Position numbers and translations under genes: made by a program. The notes under the pieces are model-generated. The model ran no database searches, was not told where the DNA came from, and worked only from the letters and a program-made list of their open reading frames with translations. Below are positions 53,301-63,146 of a stretch of DNA of 64,000 nucleotides, piece by piece. Where the stretch lies: positions 15,664 to 79,663 of the forward strand of contig NZ_BAAAEP010000017.1 in the NCBI RefSeq assembly GCF_039523075.1, in the 5' to 3' direction. How positions within the stretch are numbered: position 1 is the first letter of the stretch; each line of letters opens with the position of its first letter. The DNA is from Caenispirillum bisanense (GTDB lineage: Bacteria; Pseudomonadota; Alphaproteobacteria; Rhodospirillales; Rhodospirillaceae).

Positions 53301-54434
53301 ATGACTGCCGAAACCCGCGCCCTCTCCACCGCCGAAAAGATCGACTGGCTGCGCCTCATCCGCAGCGAGAACGTCGGCCCGGTGACGTTCCGCCGGCTGC
53401 TGGAGCGTTACGGCACGGTGCGGGCGGCGCTGGAGGCGCTGCCGGACCTCGCCCGTCGCGGCGGCCGCAGCAAGCCGGTGCGCATCCTCCCGCGGGCGGA
53501 GGCGGAGCGCGAACTGGCGACCCTGGAGCGCTACGGCGTGCAGGTGGTGGCGGCCGTCGATCCGGCCTATCCGCCGCGCCTGCGGGCGGTGGAGGATGCG
53601 CCGCCGCTGCTCATGCTGATCGGCAACGCCCACCTGCTGCGGCGGCCGGCGGTCGCCATCGTCGGCGCCCGCAACGCCAGCGTCAACGGCCGCCAGTTCG
53701 CCCGCCGGCTGGCCACCGACCTGAGCGGCCAGTTCGGGCTGCTGGTGGTATCCGGCCTCGCCCGCGGCATCGACACGGCGGCGCACGAAGGCTCGCTGGC
53801 CGGCGGCACCTGCGCCGTCATGGCGGGCGGGCCGGATGTGGTCTACCCGCCGGAGAACGACCGCCTGCATGCCGCCATCGCCGAGGGCGGCGTCATCGTT
53901 TCCGAACACCCCCTCGGCACCGAGCCGCAGGCCCGCCATTTTCCCCGCCGCAACCGCATCATCAGCGGCATCGCCGCCGGGGTCGTCGTCATCGAGGCGA
54001 GTGAACGCTCCGGCTCGCTCATCACCGCCCGGCTGGCGCTGGAACAGGGGCGCGAGGTCTTCGCCGTGCCCGGCTCGCCGGTCGATCCGCGCTGCGCCGG
54101 CCCCAACCATCTGCTGCGCGAAGGGGCAACCCTGGTGCGTCATGCGGGGGATGTGATGGAGGTACTGGACCCTCTGCTGCGCCGCCGCGACCTGCAGGAA
54201 AACCGTGGCCCGGCGGGGCCTTCGGCACCCCCGGCACCGCCGCCCGACATCCCCGATACGGCGCGTGCGGCGGTGGTCGGCTGCCTGGGGCCAAGCCCGG
54301 TTACGGTTGACGAAGTGATCCGGGAGTGCCAATTGTCAGCCGCGGTGGTCGCTACGATTCTGCTTGAACTGGAATTGGCCGGCCGCCTGGAACGTCAGTC
54401 GGGAAACCGCGTTTCCCTGCTGTTTTTCGGCTGA
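53301..54434 (+). CDS. dprA: DNA processing protein DprA
   Basis: This 377-residue protein loads RecA on incoming single-stranded DNA. A helical N domain (about 10-75, LRLIRSENVGPVTFRRLLER) precedes the Rossmann-like core (VAIVGARNASVNGRQFARRL; VSGLARGIDTAAHEGSLAGG; FPRRNRIISGIAAGVVVIEA; EVFAVPGSPVDPRCAGPNHL). The C-terminal winged helix spans about 310-375. The competence status of the organism is unknown; DprA is widespread. Between plsY and topA. Confidence 0.95.
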   Translation: MTAETRALSTAEKIDWLRLIRSENVGPVTFRRLLERYGTVRAALEALPDLARRGGRSKPVRILPRAEAERELATLERYGVQVVAAVDPAYPPRLRAVEDAPPLLMLIGNAHLLRRPAVAIVGARNASVNGRQFARRLATDLSGQFGLLVVSGLARGIDTAAHEGSLAGGTCAVMAGGPDVVYPPENDRLHAAIAEGGVIVSEHPLGTEPQARHFPRRNRIISGIAAGVVVIEASERSGSLITARLALEQGREVFAVPGSPVDPRCAGPNHLLREGATLVRHAGDVMEVLDPLLRRRDLQENRGPAGPSAPPAPPPDIPDTARAAVVGCLGPSPVTVDEVIRECQLSAAVVATILLELELAGRLERQSGNRVSLLFFG

Positions 54435-54483
54435 CGCAGTCCGTTGCAGCCGCCACCCCTCACCACGGGAAGCGTCCGACCTT

Positions 54484-57165
54484 ATGCACGTCGTCATCGT
54501 CGAGAGCCCGGCGAAGGCCAAGACCATCAACAAGTACCTGGGCAAGGACTTCACGGTCCTGGCGTCCTACGGCCACATCCGCGACCTGCCCGCCAAGGAC
54601 GGGTCGGTGCGGCCGGACGAGGACTTCGCCATGGACTGGACGGTCGAGGGCAAGGCTGAGCGCCACATCAAGGACATCGCCTCGGCGGTGAAGTCGGCCG
54701 ACACCATCTACCTCGCAACCGACCCGGATCGCGAGGGAGAGGCCATTTCCTGGCACGTGCTGGAGGTGCTGCGGGCGCGCAAGGCGCTGAAGGACAAGAC
54801 CGTCAAGCGCGTCACCTTCAACGCCATCACCAAAAGCGCGGTGCTGGACGCCATCGCCAACCCGCGCGACCTCGACCAGGAACTGATCGAGGCCTATCTG
54901 GCGCGACGGGCGCTCGACTATCTGGTCGGCTTCACCCTGTCGCCGGTGCTGTGGCGCAAGCTGCCCGGATCGCGCTCCGCCGGGCGCGTGCAGTCGGTCG
55001 CCCTGCGCCTGATCTGCGAACGCGAGTCGGAGATCGAGCGGTTCCGGGCGCAGGAATACTGGACCGTCGACGTCGCCCTGAAGAACAAGGACGGCGACGC
55101 CTTCTCGGCCCGCCTGACCCACCTTGAGGGCCGCAAGCTCGACAAGTTCGACCTCGGCAACGAGGCCTCGGCCATGGCTGCCAAGGCGGCCATCGAGGCG
55201 GCGCAGTTCACCGTCGCCCGCGTCGAGCGCAAGGAAACCCGCCGCAACCCGGCGCCGCCGTTCACCACCTCCACCCTGCAGCAGGAAGCCAGCCGCAAGC
55301 TGCACTTCTCCGCCAAGCAGACCATGCAGATCGCCCAGCGGCTGTATGAAGGCGTGGACATCGGCGGCGAGACGGTCGGCCTCATCACCTACATGCGAAC
55401 CGACGGCGTGCAGATGGCGCCGGAGGCGATCCAGTCCGCCCGCGGCTACATCGGCCGCGAGTTCGGCAAGGACTACCTGCCGAACAGCCCGCGCATCTAC
55501 AAGACCAAGGCGAAGAACGCCCAGGAAGCGCACGAGGCGATCCGCCCGACCGAGATCATGCGCCACCCGAGCACCGTCTCCCGCACGCTCGACCGCGACC
55601 AGTTCCGCCTCTACGAACTGATCTGGAAGCGCACGGTGGCGAGCCAGATGGAAAGCGCCGTGCTCGATCAGGTGGCGGTGGACCTGACCGACAAGGCCGG
55701 CGCCATCACCCTGCGCGCCAACGGCTCGGTGGTGAAGTTCGACGGCTTCCTGAAGCTCTACCGCGAAGACCGCGACGACAGCGACGAGGACGAGAACAGC
55801 CGCCTGCTGCCGCCGCTGCGCGAGCAGGAGCCGGTGTCGCGCGGGCCGGTGAAGGCCGAACAGCACTTCACCCAGCCGCCGCCGCGCTACACCGAAGCCT
55901 CGCTGGTCAAGCGCATGGAGGAACTGGGCATCGGCCGCCCGTCCACCTACGCCAGCATCCTGTCGGTGCTGCAGGACCGCGACTACGTGAAGCTGGACCA
56001 GCGCCGCTTCGTGCCGGAGGATCGCGGCCGCATCGTCACCGCCTTCCTGGAAAGCTTCTTCAACCGCTACGTCCAGTACAACTTCACCGCCGAGCTGGAA
56101 AACCAGCTGGACGACATTTCCGGCGGCCGCGCCGAGTGGAAGGACGTGCTGCGCCAGTTCTGGCTGGACTTCCGTCAGGCAGTGGAAGCGACCTCCGGCC
56201 TGCGGGTGTCGGAAGTGCTGGACGCGCTCGACCGCGATCTGGCGCCGCACCTGTTCCCTGCCCGCGAGGACGGCCACGACCCGCGCAAGTGCCCCACCTG
56301 CGCCGACGGCCGCCTGTCGCTGAAGCTGGGCAAGTTCGGCGCCTTCATCGGCTGCTCCAACTACCCGGAATGCCGCTACACCCGCCAGCTGGCCGACGGT
56401 GCCGGTGGCGGCGACCGGGCCGAGGGCGAAGGCGTGCCGGACGGGCCGAAGCTGCTCGGCCAGGACCCGGAAACCGGGCTCGACGTCACCCTGCGCAAGG
56501 GGCCCTACGGCGTCTATGTCCAGCTGGGCGAGGCCGAGGGCAAGACCAAGCCCAAGCGGGCCAGCCTGCCGAAGGGCATGGACCCGGCGGACGTGACGCT
56601 CGACAAGGCGCTCGCCCTGCTGTCGCTGCCGCGCGAGATCGGCCTGCACCCGGAGACCAAGCAGCCGATCCTGGCCGGCATCGGCCGCTTTGGCCCCTAC
56701 CTGAAGCACGGCGACACCTACAAGTCGCTGGGGCGGGATGACGACGTGCTGGAAATCGGCCTCAACCGCGCCGTGGTGGTGCTGGCCGAGGCCAAGGGCG
56801 GCCGCAAGGCCGGGGCGCCGGCCAAGACGCTCGGCGAGCACCCCGACGGCGGGCCGGTGACCCTGCACGACGGCCGCTACGGCCCCTATGTGCAGCACGG
56901 CTCGGTGCGGGCCACCATCCCGCGCGACGCCGACAAGGACAGCTACACGCTGGAAGACGCGGTGCCCCTGCTGGCCGCCAAGGCCGCCAAGGATGCCGCC
57001 TCGGGCAAGAAGCCGGCGAAGAAGGCCGCCCCGAAGAAGGCTGCGGCTGCCAAGGCACCGGCGGAAAAGAAGGCCCCGGCCGCCAAGAAGGCGCCGGCAA
57101 AGAAGCCCGCAACGAGCAAGACCGCGAGCGCGTCGAAGTCGAAGAAGACCGCGTCGGGGGCGTGA
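54484..57165 (+). CDS. topA: DNA topoisomerase I
   Basis: This 893-residue type IA topoisomerase relaxes negative supercoils. The Toprim domain is VVIVESPAKAKTINKYLGKD and LATDPDREGEAISWHVLEVL. The catalytic Tyr is in VGLITYMRTDGVQM (about 310). A CxxC zinc ribbon at about 600 (KCPTCADGRLSLKL, IGCSNYPECRYTRQL) is followed by further topoisomerase C-terminal repeats (ILAGIGRFGPYLKHGDTYKS). The last 50 residues are Lys/Ala/Pro-rich and histone-H1-like, probably binding DNA. The ATG is at 54484. Confidence 0.97.
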   Translation: MHVVIVESPAKAKTINKYLGKDFTVLASYGHIRDLPAKDGSVRPDEDFAMDWTVEGKAERHIKDIASAVKSADTIYLATDPDREGEAISWHVLEVLRARKALKDKTVKRVTFNAITKSAVLDAIANPRDLDQELIEAYLARRALDYLVGFTLSPVLWRKLPGSRSAGRVQSVALRLICERESEIERFRAQEYWTVDVALKNKDGDAFSARLTHLEGRKLDKFDLGNEASAMAAKAAIEAAQFTVARVERKETRRNPAPPFTTSTLQQEASRKLHFSAKQTMQIAQRLYEGVDIGGETVGLITYMRTDGVQMAPEAIQSARGYIGREFGKDYLPNSPRIYKTKAKNAQEAHEAIRPTEIMRHPSTVSRTLDRDQFRLYELIWKRTVASQMESAVLDQVAVDLTDKAGAITLRANGSVVKFDGFLKLYREDRDDSDEDENSRLLPPLREQEPVSRGPVKAEQHFTQPPPRYTEASLVKRMEELGIGRPSTYASILSVLQDRDYVKLDQRRFVPEDRGRIVTAFLESFFNRYVQYNFTAELENQLDDISGGRAEWKDVLRQFWLDFRQAVEATSGLRVSEVLDALDRDLAPHLFPAREDGHDPRKCPTCADGRLSLKLGKFGAFIGCSNYPECRYTRQLADGAGGGDRAEGEGVPDGPKLLGQDPETGLDVTLRKGPYGVYVQLGEAEGKTKPKRASLPKGMDPADVTLDKALALLSLPREIGLHPETKQPILAGIGRFGPYLKHGDTYKSLGRDDDVLEIGLNRAVVVLAEAKGGRKAGAPAKTLGEHPDGGPVTLHDGRYGPYVQHGSVRATIPRDADKDSYTLEDAVPLLAAKAAKDAASGKKPAKKAAPKKAAAAKAPAEKKAPAAKKAPAKKPATSKTASASKSKKTASGA

Positions 57166-57173
57166 TGGTTTTT

Positions 57174-57361
57174 TAGCCACCAAGGCACCAAGTACACCAA
57201 GAGAACCTCCTCTGATCCGCCACCGGCGTCTGGATCGACCACGTCCCTTCGTCGCGGCGCACATGGGGAAGACTCAAGGAGGGAGCGCGAGGGAGGGCCA
57301 CCCCTCCCTCGCCCCCACCGCCCGCAGGGCGGCCTTGGTGTACTTGGTGTCTTGGTGGCTA
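57174..57361. repeat. Long inverted-repeat element, copy 2 (188 bp)
   Basis: 28-bp arms at 57174-57201 and 57334-57361 (one mismatch, GGCACC against GACACC of copy 1). It starts and ends with TA and has the internal TCAAGGAGG (57274-57282) in the same orientation as in copy 1. It lies between topA (stop 57165) and rnr (start 57400). It fills almost the whole intergenic gap, so it would be in any topA-rnr readthrough transcript. Confidence 0.9.
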
Positions 57362-57399
57362 TTCCCGACGACCGCCGCCCACTCAATAAAGGACCCGCC

Positions 57400-59721
57400 T
57401 TGACCAAGCCCAAGCACCACGCGCCGCTGCCGACCAAGGATCAGGTGCTGGAGTTCATCCGCGAAAGCCCCGGCAAGGTGGGCAAGCGCGAGATCGCGCG
57501 GGCCTTCAACATCGGCAGCCAGGATCGCGTGTGGCTGCGCGGCATCCTCAAGGAACTGGCCGACGACGGCGCCATCGAACGCGGACACAAGCGCCAGTAC
57601 CACAAGCCCGGCGCCCTGCCCGACGTGGTGGTGGTGGAGGTGGTGGCCATCGACGCCGAAGGCGGCCTCATCGCCCGCCCGGTCAGCGGCGTCGGCGAGG
57701 GCGAGGGCGCCGAGCCGCCGACCGTGCTGCTGCTCGACCGCAAGAGCCAGGCCATGGGCCGCGGCGACCGCGCCCTGGTGCGGGTGCGGCCGCTGCGCGA
57801 CGGCGTCTACGACGGCAAGCTGATCAAGCGGCTGGCCAGCGCCCCGGCGCAGGTGCTGGGCGTGTTCGAGGCCGGGGCCGAGGGCGGCCGGCTGGTGCCG
57901 ACCAACAAGCGCGAGAAGTACGAATACCTCGTCCCCCGCGACGGCACCCTGGGGGCGGAGCCGGGCGAGATCGTGCTGGCCGAGGTCATGCCGGGGCGCC
58001 GCCTCGGCCTGCGGCTGGTGCGCATCGTGGAGCGCCTGGGCCGCGCCGGCGAAGCCAAGTCGGTCAGCCTCATCGCCATCCACGAGAACGGCATTCCGGT
58101 CGACTTCCCCGCCGACGCCCTGGAGCAGGCCCGCGCCGCCGGCCCGGCGCCCATGGGCAAGCGCGAGGACCTGCGCGCCATCCCGCTGGTCACCATCGAC
58201 GGCGAGGACGCCCGCGACTTCGACGACGCCGTCTACGCCGAACCCGACGACAGCCCGGACAACCCGCGCGGCTTCAAGCTGCTGGTCGCCATCGCCGATG
58301 TCGCCCACTACGTGCGGCCGGGCGATGCGCTCGACAACGCCGCCTTCGAGCGCGGCAACTCGGTCTACTTCCCCGACCGGGTGGTGCCCATGCTGCCGGA
58401 GGAACTGTCCAACGGCTGGTGCTCCCTGCGCCCCAACGAGGACCGGCCGGTGCTGGCCGTGCGCATGCGCATCGACCGCCAGGGCAACAAGCTGGACCAC
58501 GCCTTCACCCGCGGCATGATGCGCTCTGCCGCCCGCCTGACCTACACCCAGGTGCAGAACGCCGTCGACGGCATGACCGACGACACCACCGGGCCGCTGC
58601 TCAAGCCGGTGATCGAACCGCTGTACGGCGCCTACCGGGCGCTGATCGAGGCCCGCCACCATCGCGGCACCCTCGACCTCGACCTGCCGGAGCGGCGAAT
58701 CCTGGTGGACGATGCCGGGCAGGTCACCGGCGTCGTCACCCGTCCGCGCTACGACAGCCACAAGCTGATCGAGGAATTCATGATCCTCGCCAACGTCTGC
58801 GCGGCGGAGGAACTGGAGAAGCACGGCGTCCCCTGCATGTACCGCGTCCACGACGAGCCGGCGCCGGAGCGGCTGGAGGCCCTGCGCGAGTTCCTGGAAA
58901 GCATGAACATCAGCCTGGTGAAGGGGGTGGTGAAGCCGCACCACTTCAACCGCATCCTGGAGCAGGTGCGCGGCACGCCGAACGAGATCCTGGTCAACGA
59001 GGTGGTGCTGCGCAGTCAGGCGCAGGCCGTCTACAGCCCCGAGAACCTGGGCCACTTCGGCCTGGCGCTGCGGCGCTATGCCCACTTCACGTCGCCCATC
59101 CGCCGCTATTCCGACCTCATCGTCCACCGCGGGCTGATCCACGCCCTCGCCCTCGGCCCCGACGGGCTGAGCGAGACGGAAGCCGAGCGCATGGTGCCCA
59201 TCGGCGAGCACATCTCCATGACCGAGCGCCGCGCCGCCACCGCCGAGCGCGAGGCGGTGGACCGCTTCGCCGCCGCGTGGCTCGCCAGCAAGGTCGGCGC
59301 CACCTTCAGCGGCCGCATCAAGAGCGTCACGCGGTTCGGATTGTTCGTGGAACTGGATGAAAGCGGCGCCGATGGACTGGTGCCCATCTCCACCCTGCCC
59401 GAGGACTATTACATCCACGACGAGATCCAGCACGCCCTGGTCGGCCGCCGCAGCCGCCGCACCTTCACCCTGGGCGATGCCGTGGCGGTCATGCTGATGG
59501 AAGCCAACCCCTTGACCGGCGGCATGATTTTCCAGCTGCTGGACAAGAACGGCAAGGCACCGGGCCGCCCCGGCGGCGGCGACCGCAGCGTCGGCCGGGA
59601 ACGGCGCAGCAAGGTGGCCAAGGAAACCCGGCGCGTGAAGACCGCCGGGCCGGCGGCGCGCGGCAAGGGCGGCTCTTCTTCCACGAAGAGTGGCAAAGTA
59701 GGCCGAAAGAACCGCCCGTAG
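57400..59721 (+). CDS. rnr: Ribonuclease R
   Basis: This 773-residue 3'-5' exoribonuclease degrades structured RNA. The order is: N-terminal winged helix (about 8-65, FIRESPGKVGKREIARAFNI); cold-shock domains; the RNB catalytic domain with VTIDGEDARDFDDAVYAEPD (metal Asps, about 270); an S1 domain (about 640-725, FSGRIKSVTRFGLFVELDES); and a Lys/Arg-rich tail. The TTG at 57400 has AAAGGA seven bases upstream. The earlier in-frame GTG lies inside the repeat element. Topoisomerase I to RNase R order is common in the group. Confidence 0.94.
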   Translation: MTKPKHHAPLPTKDQVLEFIRESPGKVGKREIARAFNIGSQDRVWLRGILKELADDGAIERGHKRQYHKPGALPDVVVVEVVAIDAEGGLIARPVSGVGEGEGAEPPTVLLLDRKSQAMGRGDRALVRVRPLRDGVYDGKLIKRLASAPAQVLGVFEAGAEGGRLVPTNKREKYEYLVPRDGTLGAEPGEIVLAEVMPGRRLGLRLVRIVERLGRAGEAKSVSLIAIHENGIPVDFPADALEQARAAGPAPMGKREDLRAIPLVTIDGEDARDFDDAVYAEPDDSPDNPRGFKLLVAIADVAHYVRPGDALDNAAFERGNSVYFPDRVVPMLPEELSNGWCSLRPNEDRPVLAVRMRIDRQGNKLDHAFTRGMMRSAARLTYTQVQNAVDGMTDDTTGPLLKPVIEPLYGAYRALIEARHHRGTLDLDLPERRILVDDAGQVTGVVTRPRYDSHKLIEEFMILANVCAAEELEKHGVPCMYRVHDEPAPERLEALREFLESMNISLVKGVVKPHHFNRILEQVRGTPNEILVNEVVLRSQAQAVYSPENLGHFGLALRRYAHFTSPIRRYSDLIVHRGLIHALALGPDGLSETEAERMVPIGEHISMTERRAATAEREAVDRFAAAWLASKVGATFSGRIKSVTRFGLFVELDESGADGLVPISTLPEDYYIHDEIQHALVGRRSRRTFTLGDAVAVMLMEANPLTGGMIFQLLDKNGKAPGRPGGGDRSVGRERRSKVAKETRRVKTAGPAARGKGGSSSTKSGKVGRKNRP

Positions 59722-59899
59722 TTGTTATGCCGCCACTACAGGCGGATAACCACCCTCGACTTCTTCACGATTTCTCAACCCGGCACGTCACATAGTGTGA
59801 GCGTGAGCCGGGGAAATCGTTGCATTCCCTTCTTGTAAGGCATCCCCGCCGCATGTTTCTATACGTGCGGTGCGAGGGAAAGGAATCGGCTGCGGCCAG

Positions 59900-61657
59900 A
59901 TGAGCTTCCGACAGAAACTGACTCGTCCCGCTTACCGGATCAGGCGCACGGCATTGGTGGTGGCTGCGCTCGCCGCCGCCGCCTGCGCCCCGAGCGAAGG
60001 ACCCACGTCGTCCGCCGTCGCGGCGGGCCCCGTTCCGTCGGCCCCGGCCACCGTGGCCGACCGCGAGCCGGGGTTCCCCCAGCGCGATGCGGAGCGGGTG
60101 TTCTCGTTCGCCTTCAATGCCATCAGCGACCGCTACATAGACGGCGTGACCGCCGCCGAGGTTGCCATCGAAGGGCTGCGCGGGCTTGGCACCATCGATC
60201 CCGCCGTGGCGGTGGAGATCGTCGGCGGCCGGGTGGAACTGCGCGGAGCCGGTGGCCCGCTGGCGATCACCGACGCCCCCCGCAGCGACGACACCCGCGC
60301 CTGGGGCCAGGCGGTCACCGAACTGGTGATCGGCGCCCGCAGCGCCTCGCCCCAGCTGGCGGCGGCCAGCGCGGAAGACATCTATCAGGCGGTGTTCGAC
60401 GCCACCCTGGCCAAGCTCGACATGTTCTCCCGCTACGCCGGGGCGGAAGAGGCGCGCGACCATCGCGCCAGCCGCAACGGCTTCGGCGGCATCGGCATCC
60501 GCTACGTCACCTCCGACGACGGCCTGCTGGTGAAGGAAGTGTTCGAGGACGCCCCCTCCGACGGCCTGGTGCTGGTCGACGACGTGGTCACCGCCGTCAA
60601 CGGCACCCCCACCGCCGGCCTGGAGGCCAAGCGCATCAAGGAACTGCTGCGCGGCCCCATCGACAGCGCCGTCACCCTCACCGTCCGCCGCACCGGCATC
60701 GACCAGCCGGTGCAGGTGCCCATCCGCCGCGCCCTGGTGGTGCCCCAGACCGTGACCCTGACGCTGGACGACGACGTGGCGCTCATCCGCGTCTCCAGCT
60801 TCAACCAGCGCACCGCCGCCGGCGTCGACCATGCCGTCAAGCAGGCGCAGGCCAGCCTCGGCCCCACCCTGCGCGGCATCGTGCTGGACCTGCGCGGCAA
60901 TCCGGGTGGCCTGCTGGATCAGGCGGTCGCGGTCAGCGACCTGTTCCTGACCGAAGGGCCCATCGTCTCCACCCGCGGCCGCCACCCGGAAAGCCGCCAG
61001 TCCTACAATGCCCGCCAGGAAGACATCGCCGCCGGCCTGCCGCTGGTGGTGCTGGTGGACGGCCGCTCGGCCTCCTCGGCGGAGATCGTCACCGCCGCCC
61101 TGCAGGACCGCGGCCGCGCCGTGGTCGTCGGCACCACGTCCTACGGCAAGGGCACGGTGCAGACCGTCGTCCGCCTGCCCAACGACGGCGAACTGACCCT
61201 CACCTGGTCGCGCTTCCACAGCCCCTCCGGCTATGCCCTGCACGGGCTCGGCGTCATGCCGGCCCTGTGCACCGCCAGCGCCGGCGGCGGCGACTCGGCG
61301 GTGGGCGAGGCCGGGCCGCAGCAGGCCAAGGCGCCGGCGGCGGACGAGGACGGCGGCATCGTGCCGGTCACCCACTCCGACGTGCCGGGCGCCGGCGAGG
61401 ATGCCGGCCGGCTGGTGGAAAAGGTGCTCAGCACCCGTGCCGCCGCCGCCAGCAACGTGCCGACCCAGTACGCCCAGTGGCGCTCGACTCCGCTGGAGGA
61501 TACCGAGGGCCGCAAGCGCCTGCGCACCGCCTGCCCGCCGGTCAACCACGCCGAAAGCCGCATCGACCTGGCCCTCGGCGAGCGGCTGATCGTCGACCGC
61601 GAGCTGTATGCCTGGGCTCTCGGCCTGACCCGCAGCACCGACACCGCCGCCCGCTGA
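59900..61657 (+). CDS. S41-family carboxy-terminal processing peptidase-like lipoprotein
   Basis: This 585-residue envelope protease has a lipoprotein signal (LVVAALAAAACAPSEG, lipobox Cys about 29). A PDZ-like region follows (about 200-275, LVKEVFEDAPSDGLVLVDDV). The S41 core is GIVLDLRGNPGGLLDQAVAV, VDGRSASSAEIVTAALQD (catalytic Ser) and GTTSYGKGTVQTVVRLP (catalytic Lys). About 150 further residues have no recognised domain. The start at 59900 gives the normal signal. A GTG at 59870 is possible but has no ribosome binding site. Confidence 0.87.
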   Translation: MSFRQKLTRPAYRIRRTALVVAALAAAACAPSEGPTSSAVAAGPVPSAPATVADREPGFPQRDAERVFSFAFNAISDRYIDGVTAAEVAIEGLRGLGTIDPAVAVEIVGGRVELRGAGGPLAITDAPRSDDTRAWGQAVTELVIGARSASPQLAAASAEDIYQAVFDATLAKLDMFSRYAGAEEARDHRASRNGFGGIGIRYVTSDDGLLVKEVFEDAPSDGLVLVDDVVTAVNGTPTAGLEAKRIKELLRGPIDSAVTLTVRRTGIDQPVQVPIRRALVVPQTVTLTLDDDVALIRVSSFNQRTAAGVDHAVKQAQASLGPTLRGIVLDLRGNPGGLLDQAVAVSDLFLTEGPIVSTRGRHPESRQSYNARQEDIAAGLPLVVLVDGRSASSAEIVTAALQDRGRAVVVGTTSYGKGTVQTVVRLPNDGELTLTWSRFHSPSGYALHGLGVMPALCTASAGGGDSAVGEAGPQQAKAPAADEDGGIVPVTHSDVPGAGEDAGRLVEKVLSTRAAAASNVPTQYAQWRSTPLEDTEGRKRLRTACPPVNHAESRIDLALGERLIVDRELYAWALGLTRSTDTAAR

Positions 61658-61685
61658 AAACCCGCAGGAACGCGCCACTCCGGCC

Positions 61686-61713
61686 TTGACACCCGCCAGG
61701 ATCCGGGTATCGT
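61686..61713 (+). promoter_or_regulatory. Sigma70-type promoter of rpmG
   Basis: TTGACA (61686-61691) and TATCGT (61708-61713) with a 16-base spacer, 43 bases before the rpmG ATG. Confidence 0.7.
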
Positions 61714-61755
61714 GCGCGGCTCCAGTTCCAAATCGTTTCCTAAGGATTTGCCGCC

Positions 61756-61923
61756 ATGGCCAAGCCCACGACGATCCAGATCAAGCTCGAGAGCACCGCG
61801 GGCACGGGCTACTTCTACATCGCGAAGAAGAACCCGCGTAACACCACCCAGAAGCTCGAGTTCAAGAAGTACGACCCGGTGGTGCGCAAGCACGTCGTCT
61901 TCCGCGAGACGAAGATGAAGTAA
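61756..61923 (+). CDS. rpmG: 50S ribosomal protein L33 (zinc-free form)
   Basis: This 55-residue ribosomal protein is recognised from MAKPTTIQIKLESTAGTGYF, KNPRNTTQKLEFKKYDPVVR and the final RETKMK. It lacks the CxxC pairs of zinc-binding L33, so it is the C-minus type, which does not depend on zinc. It has its own promoter and terminator, so it is a single-gene unit. Confidence 0.97.
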   Translation: MAKPTTIQIKLESTAGTGYFYIAKKNPRNTTQKLEFKKYDPVVRKHVVFRETKMK

Positions 61924-61957
61924 GACCCCGGCCGGGGCGCTTCTCTACCGAAAAACG

Positions 61958-61986
61958 AAAGGCCGCCGACATCGTCAGCGGCCTTT
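61958..61986 (+). terminator. Terminator of rpmG
   Basis: A 9-bp perfect stem (AAAGGCCGC/GCGGCCTTT) with an 11-base loop, continuing as TTTTCGTTTG. It lies 35 bases after the stop. Confidence 0.82.
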
Positions 61987-62059
61987 TCGTTTGCCTGCAT
62001 CCTGCGCCCGGAGGACGGGCGGGCGGGCGGCGGCCGCCGCCCGGCGGAGGCGGCCCGGA

Positions 62060-62434
62060 TCAGGCCGCCGGTTCCAGGAACTTGTTGACCGTCTGCAGGA
62101 AGGTGGCGACGGAGATCGGCTTGGCGATATAGCCCTCGCAGCCGCCTTCGCGAATCTTCTCCTCGTCGCCCTTCATGGCGAAGGCGGTGACGGCGACCAC
62201 GGGGATGCTGCGCAGGTCGGCGTCGTCCTTCAGCATGCGGGTGATTTCGAGGCCCGAAATCTCCGGCAGCTGGATGTCCATGAGGATGAGGTCGGGGCGC
62301 TTCTCGCGGGCGATGCCCAGCACTTCGCGACCGTCCTTGGTCTGCAGGGTGTCATACCCGTGCGCCTGCAGGAGGTCGTTGAAAAGCTTCATGTTCAGGT
62401 CGTTGTCTTCGACGATGAGAATGGTCTTCGCCAT
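62060..62434 (-). CDS. divK: Single-domain response regulator DivK
   Basis: This 124-residue receiver-only protein has TILIVEDNDLNMKLFNDLLQ (acidic pocket Glu/Asp at 9-10), RPDLILMDIQLPEISGLEIT (phospho-Asp about 53) and VAVTAFAMKGDEEKIREGGC (switch Thr). It ends GYIAKPISVATFLQTVNKFL (conserved Lys). The sequence fits DivK of alphaproteobacteria, which links cell-cycle kinases such as DivJ/PleC to CtrA control. The neighbours give no kinase partner. Confidence 0.92.
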   Translation of the reverse strand: MAKTILIVEDNDLNMKLFNDLLQAHGYDTLQTKDGREVLGIAREKRPDLILMDIQLPEISGLEITRMLKDDADLRSIPVVAVTAFAMKGDEEKIREGGCEGYIAKPISVATFLQTVNKFLEPAA

Positions 62435-62541
62435 GGCCTGATCCCGGTCCTCCCTGGTCCCGATGATGATGCTGCGACGCGGGACCCAGGCATGATCCTT
62501 CATCCCCGTATACAAGTCAAACGGAGGAGGCGGCGACTCCG

Positions 62542-62913
62542 CTACCCGCGCCGCGCCGCCGCCCAGCCCAACGCCAGCCAGCCGAGAATGAAGGAACTGC
62601 CGCCGAAGGGTGCCACCATGGCCACCGGCCGCCAGCCGGTGAAGGCCAGCGTGAGCAGGGAGCCGCAGAACAGCACGATGCCGAGGGTGAACAGCATGCC
62701 GGCCGCCTGCACCGGGCGGCTGTCCGGCCGCCGCTCTGCCACCACGGCGACCAGCCCGAGCGCCAGGGCGTGCCACAGCATGTAATGGGCGGCCTTCTCC
62801 GCCAGTCCCATGGCATAGGTGTCGCCCAGGCGCTGCAGCACATGGGCCGCGAAGGCGCCGGTCGCCACCGCCAGGGCGCCGAAGCCGCCCGCCAGTATCA
62901 TCCACGGCCGCAT
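62542..62913 (-). CDS. DUF423 small membrane protein
   Basis: This 123-residue protein has four hydrophobic helices. It starts MRPWMILAGGFGALAVATGA and has FAAHVLQRLGD and LLTLAFTGWRPVAMVAPFGG, as in the DUF423 (YgdD) family of unknown function. GAGGGGA lies before the ATG. It is probably in the inner membrane. Confidence 0.88.
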   Translation of the reverse strand: MRPWMILAGGFGALAVATGAFAAHVLQRLGDTYAMGLAEKAAHYMLWHALALGLVAVVAERRPDSRPVQAAGMLFTLGIVLFCGSLLTLAFTGWRPVAMVAPFGGSSFILGWLALGWAAARRG

Positions 62914-63146
62914 GAAGGTCCCCTCTGTCTGCCGATGGTCGCATGCAGTCGGCAGACTGCCGCCTGCGCGCCGCCGCGCAAGCAAAAAAAGTGGGCGGGG
63001 ACCAGCCCCGCCCGAGTAACGCTCTTGAGGGAAAGAGGATACCGATACCGGGAAGTCGTCCCGGTGCCTGAACAATGCCTCGCCGGACGGTCGCGGCCTG
63101 TGACGCGCGTCACACGATCACCACTTTTTATCCGGGCTTCATCGCC

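Noticed and set aside
54460..57264. 934-codon open frame antisense to topA (and similar ones antisense to rnr, 57274-59433, and to ppk, 15680-18019)
   Set aside because: High-GC coding regions commonly leave long open antisense frames. The product is low-complexity (Gly/His/Arg/Val), matches no family, and the opposite strand carries well-conserved enzymes.
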